Shown: positions 1-5,275 of the stretch, piece after piece | How the letters are laid out: each line of letters starts with the position of its first letter | Position numbering within the stretch: the first letter of the stretch is position 1 | Position numbers and translations under genes: made by a program | Source: Candidatus Hydrogenedentota bacterium | GTDB lineage: Bacteria > Hydrogenedentota > Hydrogenedentia > Hydrogenedentales > SLHB01 | Length of the DNA stretch: 9,841 nucleotides | Direction of reading: 5' to 3' | Assembly (NCBI GenBank): GCA_007136375.1 | Contig: SLHB01000365.1 | Coordinates: 1-9,841, forward strand | Notes under the pieces: generated by a model | Database searches by the model: none | What the model saw: the letters and a program-made list of their open reading frames with translations, nothing else | Told to the model about the DNA's origin: nothing

Positions 1-34
1 CCTTCGCATGCCTGACAGATGTTGGCCACGTCCG

Positions 35-51
35 TTCACCCGATGGGTGAA
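35..51 (+). other. Perfect 7-bp hairpin, 3-nt loop
   Basis: TTCACCC (35-41) and GGGTGAA (45-51) are perfect reverse complements around the loop GAT. No T-tract follows, so it does not look like an intrinsic terminator. It may be one stem of a larger RNA together with the hairpin at 85-102. Confidence 0.4.
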
Positions 52-84
52 AGCCGCTGTTCCTTCCTCGGCACGAATATGAGA

Positions 85-102
85 CTGGACAGCGATGTCC
101 AG
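85..102 (+). other. Perfect 7-bp hairpin with GNRA tetraloop
   Basis: CTGGACA (85-91) pairs perfectly with TGTCCAG (96-102) and encloses GCGA, a GNRA-class tetraloop that stabilises RNA hairpins and often mediates tertiary contacts. Seven perfect pairs plus a GNRA loop suggest a folded transcript rather than chance, but a single stem proves little. Confidence 0.45.
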
Positions 103-229
103 CCAAGCTTATCCGGCGATTTGGAGAGGCTGTCGAGATTTCAACAGTTCTTATATATGCGCCGTCGAACAACGCTACCGCGGGAAGAAACGCCGGCGAC
201 GGTCTGTTAGATTACGCTAGTAACGCTTT

Positions 230-245
230 CTACATGGGGATGTAG
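230..245 (+). other. Perfect 6-bp hairpin, GGGG loop
   Basis: CTACAT (230-235) pairs with ATGTAG (240-245) around GGGG. It lies about 105 nt upstream of the small gene at 352. No T-tract follows. Its role is unknown. Confidence 0.3.
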
Positions 246-296
246 TGTATAACGCACACCGCAGGCGGCCACCAGGGGGCCGGTGTACTTCCTTCC

Positions 297-324
297 ACCC
301 CACTGAGGGGTTGAAGCAGTCAAC
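297..324 (+). other. Two overlapping, mutually exclusive hairpins just before the small gene
   Basis: ACCCC (297-301) pairs with GGGGT (307-311), and GTTGA (310-314) pairs with TCAAC (320-324). The arms overlap at 310-311, so the two stems compete at the junction. They lie 13 nt before the ribosome binding site of the 55-codon gene. Switch-like leader behaviour is an inference; the stems are only 5 bp each. Confidence 0.3.
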
Positions 325-336
325 GAGACAGAAAGA

Positions 337-342
337 GAGGTG
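337..342 (+). promoter_or_regulatory. Ribosome binding site of the 55-aa gene
   Basis: GAGGTG matches the anti-Shine-Dalgarno sequence over six bases and ends 9 nt before the ATG at 352, a near-ideal spacing. It is a main reason to accept the short gene as real. Confidence 0.65.
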
Positions 343-351
343 AAAAGCATC

Positions 352-519
352 ATGAAACACTTCAAACACATCACCGTCGAGACACCGGCCATGGCCAACG
401 GATTGTTTTCGAACCATCCCGGCGTCCGCGACAGCATCAAGGGCTTGCTGATGAATCCGGTGGAGGTGATCTCGCTCCACTTGGATCTGCTCAAGGATCC
501 CTCACAGCCGGAAGACTAA
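352..519 (+). CDS. Small uncharacterised protein, 55 aa
   Basis: I do not recognise this protein. It begins MKHFKHITVE and ends DPSQPED, with no signal peptide, membrane segment, cysteine or metal motif. A basic, His/Lys-rich start (residues 1-6) leads into a possibly helical C-terminal half (residues 26-49) containing SIKGLLMNPVEVISLHLDLL, which is amphipathic in appearance. Three points support coding: a GAGGTG ribosome binding site 9 nt upstream, an ATG start, and G or C at the third position of 44 of 55 codons, as expected for a gene in this GC-rich genome. The hairpin-rich region upstream and a hairpin just after the stop codon suggest a self-contained transcript. It could be a small regulatory or structural protein. 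The overlapping frames on the other strand lack comparable start signals. Confidence 0.6.
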   Translation: MKHFKHITVETPAMANGLFSNHPGVRDSIKGLLMNPVEVISLHLDLLKDPSQPED

Positions 520-520
520 C

Positions 521-547
521 GGCTCGCTAGTACACGTTAGCGGAGCC
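521..547 (+). terminator. Hairpin immediately after the 55-aa gene
   Basis: GGCTCGCTA (521-529) pairs with TAGCG-G-AGCC (538-547), giving nine base pairs with one bulged G and an 8-nt loop. It starts two bases after the stop codon, where a transcription terminator would sit. There is no T-tract, so termination would be non-canonical, or the hairpin could instead protect the 3' end of the transcript. Confidence 0.4.
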
Positions 548-680
548 CCGGGAGGGTTCCGTCTTGATTGGCCGGCTCCATGGGTCCGCGCGCGGATCCG
601 GGGCCGGCCAACCAAGTATGTCCTGGCGCGGATCCGCCGCCGCGCCGCCGCTCATATCAGGTTTCTCCGGGGATTCCTCC

Positions 681-1634
681 ATGCGCTACGACGCCCGCCA
701 CGCCGCCATGGCCGTAAGCTTGGCCGTGGCCGTCCTCATGCTCGCCGGCAAGCTGGCGGCGTACTTCATAACGGGCAGCATCGCCATTCTCAGCGACGCC
801 TTCGAGTCCATCGTACATATTGTCGCGACGGGCTTCGCCGCCTTCAGCCTTTGGTACGCCCAGCAACCCGCCAGCCGCGAACACCCCTACGGTTACGGGA
901 AGATCGCCTATTTTTCCGCTGGATTCGAGGGAGGACTCATCCTCATTGCCGCCGTTTTCATTCTTGGCACGGCCATTTGGGATCTCATTCGCGGGCCGGA
1001 ATTGCAGCATCTCAGCTGGGGGCTGGCTATTACCGGCGGCCTGTGCTTAGTGAATCTGGCTCTGGGCCTCACCCTCGTGATGGTGGGCAGACGGCGGAAC
1101 GCCCTCATTCTCGTCGCCAACGGCAAGCACGTGCTCACCGACATGTGGACGAGCGCGGGCGTCGTCATCGGGGTGGGTATCGTCTGGCTTACGGACATCC
1201 TATGGCTCGACCCGCTAACGGCGATCTTGGTGGGCGTAAACATCCTGTACACCGCCCTCGGACTCATCGGAAAGAGCTTCCGCAGCCTCCTCGATGCGGC
1301 GGACCCCGAGCACACCTCCCGCCTGCTTGATTGTCTGAAGGAGGCCACGGAATCCGGCGCGGTGCACGGATTCCATCAACTGCGCCACCGGCAGAGCAAC
1401 GACCAGATGTGGGTTGAAGTGCACATGCTGTTGGCTGGCGACATGACGACCCAAGAAGCCCACGAACGGGTCACCCAGGTTGAGGAGCGCATGCGTCAGT
1501 GCTGCCCCGGCTACGAAGTTCACATCACCACCCACATAGAACCGGCCTCTCACGACACCGCCCATCCCGAAGGGCATAACGGCATGAACGATCCCTTCGC
1601 CACGGAGAGCGGCGCGGGACACAACCAGGATTGA
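681..1634 (+). CDS. Cation diffusion facilitator (CDF) family metal transporter
   Basis: Inner-membrane divalent-metal/proton antiporter of 317 aa, close to the usual ~300 for the family. Six hydrophobic segments (roughly residues 9-210) are followed by a cytoplasmic metal-binding domain (about 210-290) and a His-containing tail. The TM5 pair HxxxD is present (H150, D154). In TM2 the usual [HD]xxxD pair is replaced by E42 and H46 in SDAFESIVH, a pattern I associate with a CDF subgroup carrying ESxxN/H here. HPYGYGK (68-74) corresponds to the HxxGHGK motif with Tyr for the second His. C-terminal-domain ligands equivalent to FieF H232, H261, H283 and D285 appear as H232, H261, H285 and E287. 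The ATG at 681 puts TM1 where homologues have it. A TTG at 564 with GGAGGG seven nt upstream would add 39 Gly/Ser/Ala-rich residues and is a real alternative. Metal specificity cannot be read from sequence. Confidence 0.9.
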   Translation: MRYDARHAAMAVSLAVAVLMLAGKLAAYFITGSIAILSDAFESIVHIVATGFAAFSLWYAQQPASREHPYGYGKIAYFSAGFEGGLILIAAVFILGTAIWDLIRGPELQHLSWGLAITGGLCLVNLALGLTLVMVGRRRNALILVANGKHVLTDMWTSAGVVIGVGIVWLTDILWLDPLTAILVGVNILYTALGLIGKSFRSLLDAADPEHTSRLLDCLKEATESGAVHGFHQLRHRQSNDQMWVEVHMLLAGDMTTQEAHERVTQVEERMRQCCPGYEVHITTHIEPASHDTAHPEGHNGMNDPFATESGAGHNQD

Positions 1635-1636
1635 CG

Positions 1637-1668
1637 CGCCGGCCTTAGATCGGCTTAGCGCGCCGGCG
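1637..1668. terminator. GC-rich inverted repeat between convergent genes
   Basis: CGCCGGC (1637-1643) pairs with GCCGGCG (1662-1668) across an 18-nt loop, in the 39-nt gap between the stop codons of the CDF gene (+) and glpQ (-). The position fits a shared bidirectional terminator, but there are no flanking T or A tracts. The same GC-rich segment also reads as a direct repeat of CGCGCCGGC, so this may be only a GC-rich coincidence. Confidence 0.3.
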
Positions 1669-1673
1669 GACGC

Positions 1674-2726
1674 CTATTCGTTCGCCGCCGCCCTTTCGCG
1701 CAGGAACGCCGCGGCGACGTCGGGCTGGTCGATGAAAACGCCGTCGGCCCCGAACTCAAAGAGCAGGCGCTCCAGCAGCTCTTCGGCGCTGTCGGCGTAG
1801 GCCGGCAACTGGTCCGCGCGGACCGTCCATGGGTGCGCCGCCAAGTTCCGGGCGTGCGCTTCTTGGATCAGGGCGTTGTCATCGACTGGCGCTCCGTCCC
1901 TGTCAATGATCCGCGTGAGGGATGGGCCAATGCCGTCGGCGTAAGTCGCGATCTCATCCAGCCCCTCCGGCGACGTAAGCGGGTCCGCGCTGGCGCCGCC
2001 GCCAATCAACTGAACGATCCGCATCTCACAACCCAGTTCGCGAAGCCGCACCAGACTCTCTGGCTCGAAGCTCTGAATGATGACGGGGTCGCCGCGCGAT
2101 TCGTATCCGTGTTCCCGGAGCGTTTCCAGCAAGATCGCTTCGAAATCATAGCCCTCGTCCGCATGCCACGCCGACGCTTTGAGCTCCGGATAGATCCCCG
2201 CGCTCCGGCCCGTCGATTGGTTTAACCCTTGGACCAACGCGATCAGTTCTTTCAGTGTGGCCACGCGGAAGACCAACGCTCCGTGCGCCTCCGGGAATCG
2301 GTCCGGATACACGCGCTCTCCCGTCTCGGGATCCACGCGCTCCCGCACTTCGAGCTCCTTGATCTCGTCCAAGGCAAAGTCGATGGCGTAATATCCCCCA
2401 TTGTCGCGGGCCCGGTCTGGAAACACATCGGCCACGTTAGTGGTGGCTTCCAGGGTCAAGTCGTGAAGCGCGATGGGGACGCCGTCCTGGGTCAGCACCA
2501 AATCCGGCTCTAGATAGTCCGCGCCTTGCCCATACGCCATGGCGTAACTCTCAAGGGTGTGCTCGGGCAAGTATCCCGGCGCGCCGCGATGGGCGATGAT
2601 AGCCTTCTCTGCATCGCCTTCCCCCCACGCGCTCCCGGCCATGATGGCGGCCAAGGCCGCGGAGAGGATCCGGACGCCCGCCGTGGCGCCGCATCGGCGG
2701 CGGCGCAAAGACCGCGCTTCCCACAT
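1674..2726 (-). CDS. glpQ: Secreted glycerophosphodiester phosphodiesterase (GlpQ type)
   Basis: Hydrolyses glycerophosphodiesters from phospholipid turnover to sn-glycerol 3-phosphate plus an alcohol (EC 3.1.4.46), probably in the periplasm. The 350-aa protein matches E. coli GlpQ along its length. An Arg-rich N-terminus (residues 5-11) and hydrophobic core (about 18-32) form a signal peptide. The catalytic core starts at IIAHRGAPGYLPEHTLES with H46 and R47. The metal ligands E73 and D75 lie in YLEPDLV, and the second catalytic His is H88 in LHD. The GDPD insertion is present (PDRARDNGGYYAIDF), as are GIYPELKA, YADGIGP and HPWTVR. The start is fixed by an AAAGGAGAT ribosome binding site seven nt upstream. 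It is the last gene of the minus-strand operon, 20 nt after the permease. Its product could be taken up as a carbon or phosphate source, though no glycerol-phosphate transporter is visible here. Confidence 0.93.
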   Translation of the reverse strand: MWEARSLRRRRCGATAGVRILSAALAAIMAGSAWGEGDAEKAIIAHRGAPGYLPEHTLESYAMAYGQGADYLEPDLVLTQDGVPIALHDLTLEATTNVADVFPDRARDNGGYYAIDFALDEIKELEVRERVDPETGERVYPDRFPEAHGALVFRVATLKELIALVQGLNQSTGRSAGIYPELKASAWHADEGYDFEAILLETLREHGYESRGDPVIIQSFEPESLVRLRELGCEMRIVQLIGGGASADPLTSPEGLDEIATYADGIGPSLTRIIDRDGAPVDDNALIQEAHARNLAAHPWTVRADQLPAYADSAEELLERLLFEFGADGVFIDQPDVAAAFLRERAAANE

Positions 2727-2733
2727 ACAGTAG

Positions 2734-2742
2734 ATCTCCTTT
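2734..2742 (-). promoter_or_regulatory. Ribosome binding site of glpQ
   Basis: Read on the minus strand this is AAAGGAGAT, seven nt before the ATG ending at 2726. It is one of the strongest Shine-Dalgarno sequences in the window and lies wholly in the gap after the permease stop codon, so glpQ has its own strong initiation signal inside the operon. Confidence 0.75.
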
Positions 2743-2746
2743 CAAA

Positions 2747-4042
2747 TTAGATGTAGCGCCAGGCCACGTACAGGCTTGCGATCGCCAGGGCCGCCAATGT
2801 GACTGGGAAGCTCGCGCGGAAATAGCCCAGGAAGGAAACGGGCTGCCGGTTGGCCCGCGCAATGTCGGTCACCACGATGTTCGCGGCCGAGCCGTAGATG
2901 GTCATGTTGCCCCCGAAGCAGGCGCCTAGGGCGAGGGACCACCAGAGCGCCATGCGCACCTCTTCCATGGAGTGCTCGGTCGATCCCGCGACCTCGGGTA
3001 TGAGCGTGTAGACCACTGGAATGAGCGCGGTGGTAATGGGCACATTGCCAATGCACGCCGCGGCGAAGGCGGTGAACCAGAGAACAAGCATGGACGTCAG
3101 GAACAGGCTGTCGCCCGTAAAGCCAAGCCCCAATCGGGCCAACCCCTCCAACACGCCCGCGGCTGACAGCCCAGCCACCATCATGAAGAGACCGACAAAG
3201 AAAAAGAGCGTGGGCCATTCCACCGTTTTGAAGGCCTGTTCCGGATCCGCCCGCACAATGACAAGAAGGATGGCGGCGCCTGCCAGGGCCACCGTCGCGG
3301 GCTCCAGATACAGCACATCATGCAGCATGAACGCGACGAGAACGGCGCCCAGCACGCCCAGCGTCTTGCGCATGAGCGCCTTGTCCCGGATGGCGCCAGC
3401 GGCGTTTAGCTGCATGATCCGGGCGCGCACGTCGTTGGGCACAAAGGACTCGCGGCGGATCGCCAGCACCGCCACGCCGCAGAGCATCGTCATGGCCAAG
3501 AACGCCGGCGGCGCAAGGTGAATCAAGAAGGCGTTGAAACTCAGGCCCGACGCGCTGCCAATGAGAATGTTTGGCGGGTCGCCAATGAGCGTGGCGGCGC
3601 CGCCGAAATTGGACGCAAACACCGTGAGCAGTAGATACGGAATGGCTCGCACCTCCAGCCGATCCGTAATGAGCAGGATGATAGGCGCCATCAGCAGTAC
3701 GGTGGTGACGTTGTCCACAAGAGCCGACAAGCCCGCCGTCGCCACGCATAATAGAATAGCGAGCGGAATGGGCCGTCCCCGGGCTATCTGCGCGATGCGA
3801 ATGGCTACATACCCGAAGAAACCGCTCTCCGCGAGGAAATGCACGATGATCATCAGCCCGGTGAGGAGAAAGATGACGCCGAGATCGATGTATGCGAAGG
3901 CGTTTTCCTGGGTGACGACGCCGAGGATGACCATGAACGTCCCGCCCAATAGCACGAGAATGGTCTTGTGGACGCGTTCAATGACTATCCCGATGAACGT
4001 TATCAGGAATATGGCGCTGGCGAGGATCGCCGTCATGTCCAT
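2747..4042 (-). CDS. OCA2/ArsB-like membrane permease (ion transporter superfamily)
   Basis: Polytopic inner-membrane transporter of 431 aa, nearly all hydrophobic, about eleven or twelve segments. Two repeats show the fold of the ion-transporter superfamily (ArsB, NhaD, DASS/SLC13, OCA2). Repeat one has LVDNVTTVLLMAP (108-120) and GGAATLIGDPPNILIGSASG (147-166). Repeat two has IGNVPITTALIPVV (331-344) and GGNMTIYGSAANIVV (377-391). The IGDPPN signature is typical of the P-protein (OCA2)/arsenite-permease branch, often annotated arsenic or anion permease or Na+/H+ antiporter. A less conserved loop lies at about 197-225. The start (MDMTAI) has an AGGAGGGGAGGG ribosome binding site that overlaps the upstream stop codon. 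The preceding EIIA-CBS gene suggests regulated transport. The substrate is unknown: arsenite, dicarboxylate, sodium or chloride are all possible from sequence alone, and no arsenic-resistance partner genes are present. Confidence 0.85.
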   Translation of the reverse strand: MDMTAILASAIFLITFIGIVIERVHKTILVLLGGTFMVILGVVTQENAFAYIDLGVIFLLTGLMIIVHFLAESGFFGYVAIRIAQIARGRPIPLAILLCVATAGLSALVDNVTTVLLMAPIILLITDRLEVRAIPYLLLTVFASNFGGAATLIGDPPNILIGSASGLSFNAFLIHLAPPAFLAMTMLCGVAVLAIRRESFVPNDVRARIMQLNAAGAIRDKALMRKTLGVLGAVLVAFMLHDVLYLEPATVALAGAAILLVIVRADPEQAFKTVEWPTLFFFVGLFMMVAGLSAAGVLEGLARLGLGFTGDSLFLTSMLVLWFTAFAAACIGNVPITTALIPVVYTLIPEVAGSTEHSMEEVRMALWWSLALGACFGGNMTIYGSAANIVVTDIARANRQPVSFLGYFRASFPVTLAALAIASLYVAWRYI

Positions 4043-4051
4043 GGCCGGTTG

Positions 4052-4063
4052 CCCTCCCCTCCT
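4052..4063 (-). promoter_or_regulatory. Ribosome binding site of the permease, overlapping the upstream stop codon
   Basis: The minus strand reads AGGAGGGGAGGG ending nine nt before the permease ATG. Its first two bases (AG of TAG) belong to the stop codon of the EIIA-CBS gene. This arrangement favours translational coupling between the two genes. Confidence 0.65.
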
Positions 4064-5009
4064 AGAGCCGCAGTAGGCGCGTGATGATGTCGTGACGGTC
4101 GATCATGCCGATCAGGCGGCCGTCTTGCTCGACAAAGGCGTACCAGAGACGCTCGCGGTTCATGCGGAAGACAACCTGGATGAGCGGCGTGGCGGCGTCG
4201 AACACCAAGGGCTTTGCATTGAGGATCTCCGCCACGCGGACGGTGTTTTCCTGCCTGAAAAAGCGATGAAAAGACTCCAACTCGTCCAGGAAACCGATGT
4301 TGTCGAAGTAGGCCATGTACTCCGGAAATCCCGCCTCCACGATCTCGGCGGACGTGACCGCCCCTGTCACCTTCTCCCCCTCGTTGCACACGGGTATAAC
4401 GCGCACGCTGTGGACGAAGAACAGGTCCAACAGATCCCGCATGAGCATGTCGCCCGTAGCCCGGGCGGGCGCTTCTTTCATGAGATCCCGGGCCCGCAAC
4501 TCTGGGCGGACCTGCACGCCCGACGAATCCACGATGTGCCAGGCTTCGCGGGCGCTCCGCGCCCCGCATAGCCGTTCCAGCAATGCTTCGTCCTTGGTCA
4601 ACTCTCCAATGGCGGCCATGGTCTGAAGCATCAGGGCGTTTTTCTGTTCGTTGCCGAGGATGATGAACACCACGTGGACGGGAGACCCGTCCAGGCAGCG
4701 GTCCTCCAGTGGCGTCTCCGTAATACCCAGGAGCACGATGTATTCCCGCAGTCCCGGCATCCGTGCGTGGGGTATCGCCACGCCTCGCTCCAACGCCGTG
4801 CTCGACTGACGCTCCCGCGTCCACACCGCATCGCGGAGGGCCTTCCACCCCGCGATCTCGCCATGGCCAGAGCGGCCCTGGGGTCCAGGCCCGTCGCATG
4901 GGGCCTCGATCTCCAGCCGGCGGAGGATCTCCCCCACCGCCGCCTCCAACGTCCGCTCGCTGAGTCCCACAAGGATGTGCTCGCGCAGCAACAGACTCGA
5001 CAGTTTCAT
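4062..5009 (-). CDS. PTS EIIA (type 2) domain fused to a CBS-domain pair
   Basis: Cytoplasmic regulatory protein of 315 aa. Residues about 1-160 are a PTS EIIA type-2 (fructose/nitrogen, PtsN-like) domain. Its phospho-acceptor is H81 in the motif STALERGVAIPHAR, preceded by the typical MKLSSLL start and followed by the IVLLGI and VHVVFIILG strands. Relative to PtsN there is an insertion of about 10-15 residues, rich in Gly/Pro, around residues 37-53. Residues about 172-225 (RARDLMKEAP ... VRVIPVCNEG ... GAVTSAEIVEAG) and 255-312 (VRVAEILN ... GMIDRHDIITRL) are two CBS motifs, which usually bind adenine nucleotides. The ATG at 5009 was chosen because homologues begin at MKLSSLL and because a TTG at 5075 falls inside a predicted -10 box. 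The next gene is a permease, 19 nt downstream. I infer phosphorylation- and nucleotide-dependent control of that transporter. No EIIB, EIIC, HPr or EI is nearby. Confidence 0.85.
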   Translation of the reverse strand: MKLSSLLLREHILVGLSERTLEAAVGEILRRLEIEAPCDGPGPQGRSGHGEIAGWKALRDAVWTRERQSSTALERGVAIPHARMPGLREYIVLLGITETPLEDRCLDGSPVHVVFIILGNEQKNALMLQTMAAIGELTKDEALLERLCGARSAREAWHIVDSSGVQVRPELRARDLMKEAPARATGDMLMRDLLDLFFVHSVRVIPVCNEGEKVTGAVTSAEIVEAGFPEYMAYFDNIGFLDELESFHRFFRQENTVRVAEILNAKPLVFDAATPLIQVVFRMNRERLWYAFVEQDGRLIGMIDRHDIITRLLRL

Positions 5010-5074
5010 CCCACTCGCCTTCCCGTATCCCGTTTCCCCCAGAACCCCCATGCCGTTCGCGCCTGGGCGGCTCA

Positions 5075-5103
5075 ACGGTAGCAGCGCTTTCGGCGGGAAT
5101 CAA
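5075..5103 (-). promoter_or_regulatory. Possible sigma-70 promoter of the EIIA-CBS operon
   Basis: On the minus strand TTGATT (5098-5103) is followed after exactly 17 nt by TACCGT (5075-5080). This gives a 5' leader of about 60 nt before the ATG at 5009. The -35 matches at four of six bases and the -10 is moderate, so this is a plausible but unproven promoter. If real, it rules out the upstream TTG start of the EIIA gene. Confidence 0.35.
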
Positions 5104-5161
5104 GGGTCCGCCGGCGTCTGCAATTCCCGACAGCTCATCGTTCCCAGGGCAGCCGCAATGA

Positions 5162-5190
5162 TTCATATAACCGAAGCGGCATGCTATGAT
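5162..5190 (+). promoter_or_regulatory. Sigma-70-like promoter with extended -10 for the oxidoreductase gene
   Basis: TTCATA (5162-5167), a 17-nt spacer, then TATGAT (5185-5190). TGC directly before the -10 supplies the TGn extended -10 element. Transcription would start near 5197, leaving a leader of about 80 nt before the ATG at 5276. With the minus-strand promoter candidate at 5075-5103 it makes 5010-5275 a divergent regulatory region. Confidence 0.5.
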
Positions 5191-5261
5191 GAGCTTCGCC
5201 CGTTGGGCGCGAGGCGGACGTGCGGCCGTCTCCGGCGCCGCCACCCAGCCGCAGTTTCCTT

Positions 5262-5270
5262 GGAGGGGAG
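5262..5270 (+). promoter_or_regulatory. Ribosome binding site of the Gfo/Idh/MocA gene
   Basis: GGAGGGGAG ends five nt before the ATG at 5276. It decides this start over an in-frame ATG at 5186, which would place 30 non-homologous residues before the Tat signal and overlap the promoter. Confidence 0.7.
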
Positions 5271-5275
5271 ATCTC

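Larger units (their letters stand above)
1..351 (+). other. Non-coding, hairpin-rich region upstream of a small gene
   Basis: No open frame here has both a ribosome binding site and recognisable protein content. The stretch contains several short perfect inverted repeats: 35-51, 85-102, 230-245, and the overlapping pair 297-311 and 310-324. The last two share bases 310-311, so they could not form fully at the same time. AT-rich hexamers that could be -10 boxes occur near 152-157 and 248-253, but neither has a good -35 partner at 16-18 nt, so I call no promoter. The region may be a long 5' leader of the small gene at 352, an independent small RNA, or the tail of something upstream of the window. 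It matches no riboswitch family I can recognise with confidence. Confidence 0.45.

Noticed and set aside
32..60. Possible glutamine-type (glnA/downstream-peptide) riboswitch, because of CGTTCACCC next to a small gene
   Set aside because: The conserved core that should follow the stem (GGAAGTAGG-like) is absent, so only the first few bases agree.
207..494. 95-codon minus-strand frame opposite the 55-aa gene
   Set aside because: No ribosome binding site or family resemblance, and it spans the hairpin-rich leader. The plus-strand frame has the better start signal and codon bias.
521..560. Classical intrinsic terminator after the 55-aa gene
   Set aside because: The hairpin is present but there is no T-tract, so I list it only as a weak terminator candidate.
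2747..4042. Arsenic-resistance operon, from the ArsB-like permease
   Set aside because: There is no arsR, arsC, arsA or arsenite methyltransferase nearby, and the IGDPPN signature is shared by non-arsenic members such as OCA2.
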